Assembly (NCBI RefSeq): GCF_007833165.1
Contig: NZ_VOBQ01000003.1
Location: 218,885 to 282,884, forward strand
DNA from: Caenimonas sedimenti
GTDB taxonomy: Bacteria > Pseudomonadota > Gammaproteobacteria > Burkholderiales > Burkholderiaceae_C
Length of the DNA stretch: 64,000 nt
Reading direction: 5' to 3'
A model generated the notes under the pieces. The model was not told the DNA's origin. It saw only the letters and a list, made by a program, of their open reading frames with translations, and did no database searches. Of the stretch, positions 7,776 through 15,705 are shown one piece after another. The stretch's first letter is position 1; every line of letters starts with the position of its first letter. A program made the position numbers and the translations under genes.

Positions 7776-9451
7776 CGGCGGCGGGCGACTGGACCATGGA
7801 CGCCATGGGGCCGGATCCGGAGGCCATGGCGCACGAGAACGCCGAACTGCGCATCCAGCTGCAGGAGGCGCATGACACGTTGCGCGCGATCCAGAGCGGC
7901 GACGTCGATGCGCTCATCGTCGGCAGCGACATCTACACGCTCGACAGCTCGAATGCCGCCACCAACAAGCTGCGGCAGGACGTGTTGTCGCAGATGGAAG
8001 ACTCGGTGCTCGCTTTCGACAACGACCACCACCTGGTCTTCATGAACCCGGCCGCCGAGCGGCTGTACGGCAAGACGGCATCGGCGACCCTGGGCCGTCC
8101 GAAGGCCGAGGTCTTCGAGGAGACCTGGACCGACGACGCGGCCCGCCAGGCGGCCAAGGAGGCCCTGGACCGGCAAGGTGCGTTCCAGGCGATCTCGGTG
8201 CACCGCACCGTCGATGGCAGCAACATCCACGTGGAAACGCGGGTCTCGCTGTTGCGCGATGCTTCCGGCGCGCGGACCGGCCAGTTGTACGTGATCCGCA
8301 ACATCACCGAGCGGGTCGAGGCCGAACGCGCCTTGCAGGAGGCCGACCGCCAGAAGGACGAATTCCTGGCGACGCTGGCGCATGAACTGCGCAACCCCCT
8401 GGCGCCCATCCGCAATGCCTTGCAGCTCATGCAGCTGACGCCGAGTGCCGAGGTGCACGAAAGGGCGCGCCACATCATGGAGCGCCAGCTCGGCCAGATG
8501 GTGCACCTGGTGGACGACCTGCTGGACGTGAGCCGCATCAGCCAGGGCAAGGTGCAGCTGCGGCTCGAACGGACCGACCTGAACCAGATCATCCAGACGG
8601 CCGTCGAGACCAGCCGGCCGCTGGTGGAAGCGCGGCGGCACGCCCTGACGGTGACCTTGCCCCTGCCGCAGACGCTCATGGTCGATGCCGACGAGACACG
8701 GCTGTGCCAGGTGGTCTCGAACCTGTTGAACAACGCGGCCAAGTACACGCCGGAGCGCGGCACCATCGAGCTCTCCGCGGTCGCGGCCGATGGGCACGCG
8801 GTGGTCACGGTCCGCGATTCGGGCGTCGGGATCCCGAAGGAGTACCTGCCGAAGGTCTTTGACCTGTTCACCCAGATCGACCGCACGCTGGAGCGTTCGC
8901 AAGGCGGCCTCGGCATTGGCCTGGCGCTGGTGAAGCGGCTGGTGGAGCTGCACCGGGGCCAGGTCTCGGTCCAGAGCGGCGGGACCGGCCGGGGGTCGGT
9001 GTTCACGGTCCGCCTGCCGCTGTCCAGCAAGGCCCAGCCGGCCTTGGGCGCCGCGCCGCATGCGCCGCTGGAAGTGGCGAGTGCGGGTGACCTGCGCGTC
9101 CTGGTCGTGGACGACAACGTCGACGGCGCGGAGACGCTGGCGCAGGTGCTCACCCTCGTGGGTTACCAGACCCGCACCGTGCACGACGGCCTCGAAGCCC
9201 TGGGCGCCGCGCAGGACTTCCTCCCGCACGTGATCGTGCTCGACATCGGCCTGCCGCACCTCAGCGGGCACGAAGTGGCGCGCCGGATCCGCCAGCAGTC
9301 CTGGGGCCGCGAGATGATGCTGATTGCGCTGAGCGGCTGGGGCCAGGAAGAGGACCGGAAGAAGTCCGCCGAGGCCGGCTTCAACAAGCACTTCGTCAAG
9401 CCGGTGGACCTGCTGGCGCTGACGGACGAAGTCCGGTCGTACCGAAGCTAG
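7772..9451 (+). CDS. Hybrid sensor histidine kinase (PAS-HisKA-HATPase-REC)
   Basis: A 559-residue protein with AGGAG (7761-7765) before the ATG. Order: short coiled segment (1-40, HENAELRIQLQEAHDTLRAI), PAS (~70-180), HisKA with His204 in LAHELRNPLAPIRN, HATPase (N box NLLNNAAKYTP, GIGLALVKRLVEL) and a C-terminal receiver with Asp491 in VIVLDIGLP. It has no transmembrane helix, so it is cytoplasmic. It is the last gene of the kaiC-kaiB-kaiB operon, which suggests it reads the KaiC/KaiB state as SasA does in cyanobacteria, though it lacks a KaiB-like sensor domain of its own. Confidence 0.93.
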   Translation: MTAAGDWTMDAMGPDPEAMAHENAELRIQLQEAHDTLRAIQSGDVDALIVGSDIYTLDSSNAATNKLRQDVLSQMEDSVLAFDNDHHLVFMNPAAERLYGKTASATLGRPKAEVFEETWTDDAARQAAKEALDRQGAFQAISVHRTVDGSNIHVETRVSLLRDASGARTGQLYVIRNITERVEAERALQEADRQKDEFLATLAHELRNPLAPIRNALQLMQLTPSAEVHERARHIMERQLGQMVHLVDDLLDVSRISQGKVQLRLERTDLNQIIQTAVETSRPLVEARRHALTVTLPLPQTLMVDADETRLCQVVSNLLNNAAKYTPERGTIELSAVAADGHAVVTVRDSGVGIPKEYLPKVFDLFTQIDRTLERSQGGLGIGLALVKRLVELHRGQVSVQSGGTGRGSVFTVRLPLSSKAQPALGAAPHAPLEVASAGDLRVLVVDDNVDGAETLAQVLTLVGYQTRTVHDGLEALGAAQDFLPHVIVLDIGLPHLSGHEVARRIRQQSWGREMMLIALSGWGQEEDRKKSAEAGFNKHFVKPVDLLALTDEVRSYRS

Positions 9452-9635
9452 TCCAACGAGGGGTGGCGGCGACAAGCTTGAGCTTCACGCCGCGCGATCC
9501 CGGAAGATGAGGAATTGTTACGGCCTGGGCACGCGGATTTACACGGGGTTCATGGGGCAGCCATTGCGCATTGAGACCGGGCGAGCAACATTCGCGCAGC
9601 TCCGGCCCATCGCCCCGGAGAACCGGTGCCCGCAA

Positions 9636-9854
9636 ATGCAACACAGCTGGAATCATGAACCCGAGCACCCCCAGTGGCTGGAGCTGCAAGTCCAGCTGAT
9701 GGATGCCGAGCGGCGGCTGGTGGAGGCGGCCGCTCCAGCCCCGGACAGGGAGGCACTGCTGCTGTTGCGGGTGCATTGCCTGCGCGAGAAAGTGCGGATC
9801 CTGCGGGAGTCGCAAGGACTCGCGGAAACGACCGACCCCGAGCGCTACGTGTAA
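9636..9854 (+). CDS. Small helical protein, uncharacterised
   Basis: A 72-residue protein if the ATG at 9636 is used; the frame stays open to an ATG at 9507 (115 residues), but the upstream part lacks a clear ribosome site. The sequence is Glu/Leu-rich and predicted almost wholly helical (QWLELQVQLMDAERRLVEAA, LLLLRVHCLREKVRILRES), probably a coiled coil. It sits between the kai operon and DUF3096. No family is recognised. Confidence 0.5.
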   Translation: MQHSWNHEPEHPQWLELQVQLMDAERRLVEAAAPAPDREALLLLRVHCLREKVRILRESQGLAETTDPERYV

Positions 9855-9914
9855 CGGCCGCCGCACGCGGGCGCGGGCGGGTCCATACTGGGCTTCCTCT
9901 TTCGGAGCTCACGC

Positions 9915-10049
9915 ATGCAATACATCAACCAGCTCGGCCCGGTCGCCGCGCTCGTGGCCGGCATCCTCATCCTCGTGATGCCCAAGCTGCTCAATTACAT
10001 CATCGCCATCTACCTGATCATCGTCGGGGTCGTTGGCTTGATGAAGTAG
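9915..10049 (+). CDS. DUF3096 family mini membrane protein
   Basis: A 44-residue protein, MQYINQLGPV start and LIIVGVVGLMK end. It is two hydrophobic helices (PVAALVAGILILVMP and LLNYIIAIYLIIVGVVGLM) joined by KLLNY, the pattern of the DUF3096 family. A possible -10 (CATACT, within 9882-9889) lies 26-30 bases ahead of the ATG. Function unknown. It is well conserved among proteobacteria and often lies near stress genes. Confidence 0.82.
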   Translation: MQYINQLGPVAALVAGILILVMPKLLNYIIAIYLIIVGVVGLMK

Positions 10050-10067
10050 GGCGTCCCAGGCGGGGGC

Positions 10068-11153
10068 ATGCAAAATGCCGGCATGCAAGCCGCCCGTCCG
10101 ACCGCCAAGCCCGAACCCCGCCTCACCTCGCTCTCGCACGGTGGAGGCTGCGGCTGCAAGATCGCCCCCGGGGTGCTGTCGGAGATCCTCAAGGGCACGG
10201 CCCGCATGCCGGTGCCGCCGCAATTGCTGGTCGGCATCGAAACCGCGGATGACGCGGCGGTGTACCAGCTCAACGACGAGCAGGCGCTGATCGCCACCAC
10301 CGACTTCTTCATGCCGATCGTCGACGACCCGTTCGACTTCGGCCGCATCGCCGCCACCAATGCCATCTCGGACGTCTATGCCATGGGCGGCACGCCGATC
10401 ATGGCGCTCGCACTTGTCGGCATGCCGATCAACGTGCTGGGCACGGCGACCATCGCGCGCATCCTGGCGGGCGGCGAATCGGTCTGCCAGGCCGCGGGCA
10501 TCCCGGTTGCGGGCGGCCACACCATCGATTCGGTGGAGGCGATCTACGGGCTGGTGGCGCTGGGGCTGGTGCATCCCAAGCGCGTCAAGCGCAACGCGGA
10601 CGCCCGCGCGGCCGACGTGCTGGTGCTCGGCAAGCCGCTGGGCGTCGGCGTGCTGTCCGCCGCCTTGAAGAAGGAGCAACTCGACGCCGCCGGCTACGAA
10701 CGCATGATCACCACCACCACGCGCCTGAACACGCCGGGCCCGGAACTCGCGGCGCTCGAAGGGGTGCATGCCATGACGGACGTCACCGGCTTCGGGCTGG
10801 CGGGACACGCGCTGGAACTCGCGCGCGGCGCCGGGCTGGCGCTCGAGATCGATTGGCCCGCGGTACCGTTGATCGAGGGTGTGCGGGCCCTGGCCGAAGC
10901 GGGCCACGTCACCGGCGCGTCCGGCCGCAACTGGGCGGGCTACGGCGCCGAAGTGGCATTGCCTGACGAGTTCGGCGCCGTTGACAAGGCCTTGCTGACC
11001 GACCCGCAGACCAGCGGCGGTTTGCTGGTTTCCTGCAGCCCGGATGTGGTGGCCGACGTGCTCGCGGTTTTCTCGCGCCACGGGTTCTCGCAGGCCTGCG
11101 TTGTCGGCGCGGCCCGCGCGGGCGGCGGCCCGCCGCTGACGGTGCGAAGGTAA
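10068..11153 (+). CDS. selD: Selenide, water dikinase
   Basis: A 361-residue protein, the usual SelD length. HGGGCGCK holds the catalytic Cys28 (aligned to E. coli Cys17) and Lys31. The codon is TGC, so this is the cysteine rather than the selenocysteine form. Further marks are ADDAAVY, TTDFFMPIVDDP, IAATNAISDVYAMGG and LTDPQTSGGLL. It makes selenophosphate from selenide and ATP for selenocysteine or 2-selenouridine synthesis. No selA, selB or selU (ybbB) is present in this window, so its downstream use is unknown here. An alternative ATG at 10083 would remove five residues. Confidence 0.95.
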   Translation: MQNAGMQAARPTAKPEPRLTSLSHGGGCGCKIAPGVLSEILKGTARMPVPPQLLVGIETADDAAVYQLNDEQALIATTDFFMPIVDDPFDFGRIAATNAISDVYAMGGTPIMALALVGMPINVLGTATIARILAGGESVCQAAGIPVAGGHTIDSVEAIYGLVALGLVHPKRVKRNADARAADVLVLGKPLGVGVLSAALKKEQLDAAGYERMITTTTRLNTPGPELAALEGVHAMTDVTGFGLAGHALELARGAGLALEIDWPAVPLIEGVRALAEAGHVTGASGRNWAGYGAEVALPDEFGAVDKALLTDPQTSGGLLVSCSPDVVADVLAVFSRHGFSQACVVGAARAGGGPPLTVRR

Positions 11154-11247
11154 AGACCGCGGCACCGCGGCGGCCGTAGGTTCTTTCCTACGGACGGCGC
11201 CGGGCGGGCGCGTCATACTCGACCGTCCCTTCGAGAGAGCATCTTCC

Positions 11248-12045
11248 ATGTCCGTCCTGCGCCGCAACAACGTCCACGTCGAAGGGTCCGGCACCCCGAT
11301 GATCTTCGTGCACGGCTTCGGCTGCGACCAGCACATGTGGCGGTTGCTCGCGCCCCGGTTTGCCGATCGCTACAAGGTGATCCTGGTCGACCTGGTCGGC
11401 AACGGGAACTCGGACCTCTCGGCCTTCGACTTCGACAAGTACGCCACCTTGCACGGCTACGCCGACGACATCTGCGAGATCCTGGACGAGGTGGCGCCCG
11501 GCGAGCCCGCCATCCACGTGGGCCATTCCGTCAGCGCGATGATCGGCGCCCTGGCCAACGTGAAGTGCCCGGAGCGCTTCGCGGCGCAGATCATGGTGGG
11601 TCCGTCGCCTTGCTACGTCAACGACGGCGAGTATTTCGGCGGCTTCGAGCGCAGCGACATCCTCGCGCTGCTGGAAACCCTCGAGAGCAACTACCTCGGC
11701 TGGTCGAGCAACATGGCTCCCGTGATCATGGGCGCGCCCGACAAGCCGGAACTGGCGGCCGAGCTCACCAACAGCTTCTGCCGCACCGACCCCGAGATCG
11801 CCAAGCATTTCGCCCGCGTGACCTTCCTTTCGGACCACCGGGCGGACCTGCCCAAGCTGCAGGCCCCCACCCTGATCCTCCAGTGCAGCGACGACGTCAT
11901 CGCTCCGGTGGCCGTCGGCGAGTACATGCATCGGGTCCTCCCCAGGAGCACCCTGCGCATCATCGAGAATGTCGGGCACTGTCCCCACCTGAGCGCGCCG
12001 AGCGCCAGCGTCGCCGCGATGGAAGAATTCCTCGCGGCCCGCTGA
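11248..12045 (+). CDS. RsbQ/KAI2-like alpha/beta hydrolase
   Basis: A 265-residue protein. IFVHGFGCDQHMWR gives the oxyanion-hole region, and the triad is Ser94 (GHSVSAM), Asp216 (CSDDVIAP) and His244 (GHCPHLSAP), in step with Bacillus RsbQ (96/219/247) and plant karrikin/strigolactone receptors KAI2/D14. RsbQ acts with the PAS-phosphatase RsbP, apparently by supplying or hydrolysing a small hydrophobic cofactor. Here the gene two bases after the palindromic element (12321) is a PAS histidine kinase, which suggests the same ligand-handling partnership with a kinase output. The substrate is unknown. Confidence 0.9.
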   Translation: MSVLRRNNVHVEGSGTPMIFVHGFGCDQHMWRLLAPRFADRYKVILVDLVGNGNSDLSAFDFDKYATLHGYADDICEILDEVAPGEPAIHVGHSVSAMIGALANVKCPERFAAQIMVGPSPCYVNDGEYFGGFERSDILALLETLESNYLGWSSNMAPVIMGAPDKPELAAELTNSFCRTDPEIAKHFARVTFLSDHRADLPKLQAPTLILQCSDDVIAPVAVGEYMHRVLPRSTLRIIENVGHCPHLSAPSASVAAMEEFLAAR

Positions 12046-12047
12046 AA

Positions 12048-12318
12048 TCAGGGCCTGCCAACGCTATTTCTGACGATGCGAACGTGTCTAAAACCGCGCC
12101 AGGCTAGGCGCACGACGACGCCAAGGCTGGCCGCCTTGGCTAGGAGTGGAACGACGCATGGCGCGGTTTTAGGCACGTTCCCTGCGGGTTGCGGCCAAAA
12201 AGGCCATGCGCCGCGTTACGAGTCCTTGACGCAGGTCACTGCGTCGGCGGACTCGCGCCTTGCGCATGACCTTTTTGGCGAGCAACGCATCGCCAGAAAT
12301 AGCGTTGGCAGGCCCTGA
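12048..12318. repeat. 271-bp two-armed palindromic (MITE/REP-like) element
   Basis: Perfect 25-base terminal inverted repeats (12048-12072 and 12294-12318) extend, after one mismatch, by seven more pairs (12074-12080 and 12286-12292). Inside are two side arms. Arm 1 pairs 12081-12101 with 12159-12179 (20 of 21) and is tipped by hairpin GCCAAGG/CCTTGGC. Arm 2 pairs about 12188-12210 with 12262-12285 imperfectly, with inner stems CGAGTCC/GGACTCG and GACGCAG/CTGCGTC. The element starts two bases after the hydrolase stop and ends two bases before the kinase ATG. It has no coding capacity and no clear target duplication. A non-autonomous mobile element or a structured RNA are both possible. Confidence 0.85.
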
Positions 12319-12320
12319 CC

Positions 12321-13466
12321 ATGGCTTCTCGCCCGCTGCCCGGGCCGGACGAACTCTACGATTCGGCGCCATGCGGCCTGCTGCTGGCAGGCGCCAGGGG
12401 CGAGATCCTGGATGTCAACAGCACCCTGTGCCGCTGGTTGAAATGCCGCAAGGAAGACCTGGTCGGCGTTGCGCGTTTCCAGGACCTGCTCACCATGGGC
12501 GGGCGCATCTTCTACCAGACCCACCTGGCACCGCTGGTGCGGATGCAGGGCTCCGTGGCCGAGGTGAAGCTGGAACTGCGTTGCCAGCCCGCGCCGATCC
12601 CCGTGATGGTGAACCTGGCCGAGCGGGCCTGGCAGGGTGAGCGCCTGATGCACGTCGCCGTCTTCGTCGCCGAGGATCGCCACAAGTACGAGCGCGAACT
12701 GCTGCTGCAACGCCGGCGCGCCGAAGACCTGGCCACCCAGCACGCGCAGGACCAGACCGATCTCGCCGTGGCGCGCGCGCAGGCGGAGGACCGCGCGCTG
12801 TTTGCCGAGCAGATGGTCGGCATCGTGAGCCATGACCTGCGCAACCCGCTGTCGGCCATCCACATGAGTGCGGTGCTGATGGGGATGGGCACGTTGTCGG
12901 ACACCCAGCGGACCGCGCTCGCCCGCGTCGAACGTTCCGTCGGGCGCGCCGAACGGCTGATCGCGGACCTCCTGGACTTCACCCAGGCGCGGCTGGGCAA
13001 AGGCATCTCGGTGCGCCTCGTCAGGGTGGACCTGAACGAAGTGGTGGCGGACTGCATCGGTGAGTTGAGTGCGGCGTTTCCGGAGCGCCGCATTGTTCAT
13101 GCGGGTTCAGCCGTCGCCTGCCAGGCCGATGCGGACCGCATCGCGCAGGCCCTCGGCAACCTGGTCGCGAACGCCGCGCACTATGGCTCGCCGGACAGCC
13201 CCGTGACCGTGACGGTCGCCCGGCAGGAGGGGCGCTGCATGCTGTCCATCCACAACCATGGCGACCCCATCCCGCCCGCGTTGCGCGATGCGCTCTTCGA
13301 ACCCATGATCCGGGGCACCACCAAGGTGGCGCAGGCGCGCGGCGTCGGTCTGGGCCTGTACATCGTGCGCGAGATCGCCAAGGCCCATGGCGGATCCGTG
13401 CAGGTCGAATCGGAAGCCGAACGCGGCACGACATTCACGCTCTCGCTCCCGCTCGCCGGGCCATGA
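12321..13466 (+). CDS. PAS sensor histidine kinase
   Basis: A 381-residue soluble protein. PAS domain about 12-130 (APCGLLLAGARGEILDVNSTL, FQDLLTMGGRIFYQTHLAPL), coiled linker, HisKA with His171 (VSHDLRNPLSAIHMS), and an HATPase domain (NLVANAAHYGS, GVGLGLYIVREIAKAHGG). The FYQTHLAPLLRM-type PAS is the kind found in RsbP and in kinases paired with RsbQ hydrolases. Its ribosome site would lie inside the palindromic element, where nothing strong is visible before the ATG, so its translation may depend on that insertion. It overlaps the following lipoprotein gene by ATGA. Confidence 0.9.
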   Translation: MASRPLPGPDELYDSAPCGLLLAGARGEILDVNSTLCRWLKCRKEDLVGVARFQDLLTMGGRIFYQTHLAPLVRMQGSVAEVKLELRCQPAPIPVMVNLAERAWQGERLMHVAVFVAEDRHKYERELLLQRRRAEDLATQHAQDQTDLAVARAQAEDRALFAEQMVGIVSHDLRNPLSAIHMSAVLMGMGTLSDTQRTALARVERSVGRAERLIADLLDFTQARLGKGISVRLVRVDLNEVVADCIGELSAAFPERRIVHAGSAVACQADADRIAQALGNLVANAAHYGSPDSPVTVTVARQEGRCMLSIHNHGDPIPPALRDALFEPMIRGTTKVAQARGVGLGLYIVREIAKAHGGSVQVESEAERGTTFTLSLPLAGP

Positions 13467-14773
13467 GGCACACCCCGATGCATCTTCCTTCCTCTTGCCT
13501 CGCCGTCCTCGTGACGTTCGCCCTGGCGGCCTGTGGCGGTGGCGGCGGCAGCGGTGGCGGCCCGGCCGACCCCACCGCAACGCGCGGCGCGCTGCTGGAA
13601 CCCCCTGTCCAGGTGGGCACATCCACGGCCACAGCGCTGGGCAACGGCGCCCGCTGCGACGTCCGCGTCCTGGCGCTGAACTACCGGACGCCCGGCGTGG
13701 ATGGCGCCGCGTCGAATGCATCGGCCGCGCTGCTGCTGCCGGCGGGGGCGTGCGCGGCGCAGAGCCATCCGCTCGTCGCCTACGCGCGCAGCACCGAAGT
13801 GAACCGGGCGCGCACGCTGGCGGACACCGCCGACCGGGAGACGGCGATGCTGGCCGCGACCTATGCCGGCCACGGCTATGCCGTCGTAGCCATCGACTAT
13901 CTCGGTTTCGCCAAGTCCACGCATGCTTTCCACCCGTACCTGCATGCGGACAGCGAGGCCACGACGCTCGTCGACGCGATCCGCGCCGCCCGCAACGCCT
14001 CCGCCCTGCAAGGCGCCGCGTTGTCCGGCAAGGTCATGCTGGCCGGCTACTCGCAGGGGGCGCACGCGTCGATGGCGGCGCAACGGCAGATCGAGCAATC
14101 GCACGCCGGCGAGATCAACCTGGTGGCAGGCGCGCACCTGGCCGGCCCTTACAACCTCTCCGGCCTGCTCGCGAGCGGCGCCGACATCACAGGGGTCCAG
14201 TACTTCCTGCCGTTCCTCGTGACCAGCTGGCAGAAGATCTACGGCAACGCCTATGCCGACGTGCGCCAGGCTTTCCGCGATCCCTATGCCGCCTACATCG
14301 AGTCGCTGCTGCCCCATCCGACGCACACCTTCGAGTCCCTGCGGACCAGCGGGCTGCTGCCCGGCTCCGACGTGTCGGCAAGGCAGGCGCGCGACCTGCT
14401 GTTCCAGCCGGCCTACCTGGCGGCCATGCAGACCGACCCGGCGCATCCGCTGCGTGTGGCGGCACGAAGGAACGACTTGCTGGGCTGGTCACCGCGTGCG
14501 CGCACATTGCTGTGCGGCGGCGCCGCCGACCCCACGGTCTCGCCAGCCTTGCACCAGAACGTGCTCAAGGCCGACTTCGACAGCCGCGGCGTCACCACGG
14601 TGAGCTCGGTCGATGTCGATGCGGCCATCCGCGCCGCCCATGGCACCAACGGCCAGGCACCCGCGGACCCGGCCAGCCCCGCCCATGCAGCGTACTTCGC
14701 CGCGTACCACACGGATTTCGAACCGCCGCTTTGCCACGGCCAGGCCCGCGCGCTCTTCGACACGCTCCGCTAA
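13463..14773 (+). CDS. Secreted lipase-like lipoprotein (alpha/beta hydrolase)
   Basis: A 436-residue protein with a lipoprotein signal: hydrophobic segment then LAAC with Cys24, followed by a Gly-rich linker. The nucleophile elbow is GYSQG (Ser197), and HGYAVVAIDYLGFAKS is typical of LIP-type secretory lipases and related esterases. The acid is probably Asp in GGAADPTVSP, the histidine lies near the C-terminus. It should be anchored in the outer membrane and act on esters in the periplasm or outside. It overlaps the kinase by 4 bases, so it is possibly part of the kinase operon. The ATG at 13478 is an alternative start. Confidence 0.85.
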   Translation: MRHTPMHLPSSCLAVLVTFALAACGGGGGSGGGPADPTATRGALLEPPVQVGTSTATALGNGARCDVRVLALNYRTPGVDGAASNASAALLLPAGACAAQSHPLVAYARSTEVNRARTLADTADRETAMLAATYAGHGYAVVAIDYLGFAKSTHAFHPYLHADSEATTLVDAIRAARNASALQGAALSGKVMLAGYSQGAHASMAAQRQIEQSHAGEINLVAGAHLAGPYNLSGLLASGADITGVQYFLPFLVTSWQKIYGNAYADVRQAFRDPYAAYIESLLPHPTHTFESLRTSGLLPGSDVSARQARDLLFQPAYLAAMQTDPAHPLRVAARRNDLLGWSPRARTLLCGGAADPTVSPALHQNVLKADFDSRGVTTVSSVDVDAAIRAAHGTNGQAPADPASPAHAAYFAAYHTDFEPPLCHGQARALFDTLR

Positions 14774-14794
14774 TTGGGGTCAGATTCCAATTTC
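14774..14794. repeat. ATTGG...CCAAT palindrome (GGGGTCAGATTCC type)
   Basis: Immediately after the lipoprotein stop, arms ATTGG and CCAAT flank GGTCAGATT. The GGGGTCAGATTCCAATTT string is a familiar intergenic sequence in betaproteobacteria, often near REP-associated transposases. No transposase is present here. Identification is from memory of the pattern, not a search. Confidence 0.35.
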
Positions 14795-14829
14795 CCTGCT
14801 GCCAGCTTCATTGCGCCGCCGGTGCAAGA

Positions 14830-15654
14830 ATGCGGCGGATGAAAACCCAGCAAGCAAAGGCGCAGCGCTTCGAACAGCTGCACGCGGGCACCCAGTGCTT
14901 CCTCATTCCCAACCCGTGGGACACCGGCTCGGCCCGCCTGCTGGAGCACATGGGGTTCGAGGCGCTGGCGTCCACCAGCGCCGGGTTCGCGTTCTCGCGC
15001 GGCAAGCCCGACATGAGCGTCACGCGCGAGGAGAAGATGCTGCACCTGCGCGAGCTGTGCGCCGCGACGAACCTGCCGGTCAGCGCCGATCTCGAGAACG
15101 GTTACGGGCACAAGCCGGAAGACGCGGCAGAGACGATCCGGCAGGCTGCGCTGGCCGGCGTCGTCGGCGGCTCCATCGAGGATTCGACTGGCGACGCGGC
15201 CAACCCGATCTACGACATCGACGCGGCCACCGACCGGATTCGCGCGGCGGTCGCGGCGGCGCGATCAACCGGCTTCAAGTTCATGCTCACGGCGCGTGCC
15301 GAGAACCACCTGTGGGGCCGCAACGACCTGCCGGACACGATCCGCCGGCTGCAGGCCTACCAGGAGGCCGGCGCGGACGTGCTGTTCGCGCCCGGCCTGA
15401 AGACGCTCGAGGACATCCGCACGGTGCTCGCCGCCATCGACCGGCCGCTCAACGTCATCATGGGCAGCGTGCCGCTCACCCTGGCGCAGCTGCAGGAAGC
15501 CGGCGTGCGCCGCCTGAGCGTGGGCGGCTCCCTCGCGCGGGTCGCCTACGGGTCGATGATGGCGGCCGCCAGGAAAATGCTGGAGCAGGGCGACTTTGCT
15601 TTCGCCAAGGACATGCCGCCCCACAAGGTCTTCAACGACATCTTCAAGGGTTGA
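14830..15654 (+). CDS. Isocitrate lyase/PEP mutase family protein
   Basis: A 274-residue protein (ATG 14830; an ATG at 14839 is equally possible). FLIPNPWDTGSARLLEHMGF, TSAGFAFSRGKPD, VSADLENGYG, GGSIEDSTGD and RAENHLWG follow the TIM-barrel PEP mutase/2-methylisocitrate lyase fold, with the metal and substrate ligands in the DLENG and IEDS segments. It lacks the KKCGH motif of true isocitrate lyase, which is encoded separately at 48495. Candidates are carboxyphosphonoenolpyruvate mutase-like, oxaloacetate hydrolase or methylisocitrate lyase-like activity. None can be chosen from the sequence. Confidence 0.85.
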   Translation: MRRMKTQQAKAQRFEQLHAGTQCFLIPNPWDTGSARLLEHMGFEALASTSAGFAFSRGKPDMSVTREEKMLHLRELCAATNLPVSADLENGYGHKPEDAAETIRQAALAGVVGGSIEDSTGDAANPIYDIDAATDRIRAAVAAARSTGFKFMLTARAENHLWGRNDLPDTIRRLQAYQEAGADVLFAPGLKTLEDIRTVLAAIDRPLNVIMGSVPLTLAQLQEAGVRRLSVGGSLARVAYGSMMAAARKMLEQGDFAFAKDMPPHKVFNDIFKG

Positions 15655-15705
15655 CCGGCGCGCCACGCGTGCCCGCGCGGTGCGACCGTCGATCGCGGCC
15701 TGGAC

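Noticed and set aside
10152..10164. In-frame TGA for selenocysteine in selD
   Set aside because: The catalytic codon reads TGC; both cysteines in GCGC are ordinary.
12048..12318. Simple transcription terminator between hydrolase and kinase
   Set aside because: The element is far longer than a terminator, has two side arms and no T-run at its end.
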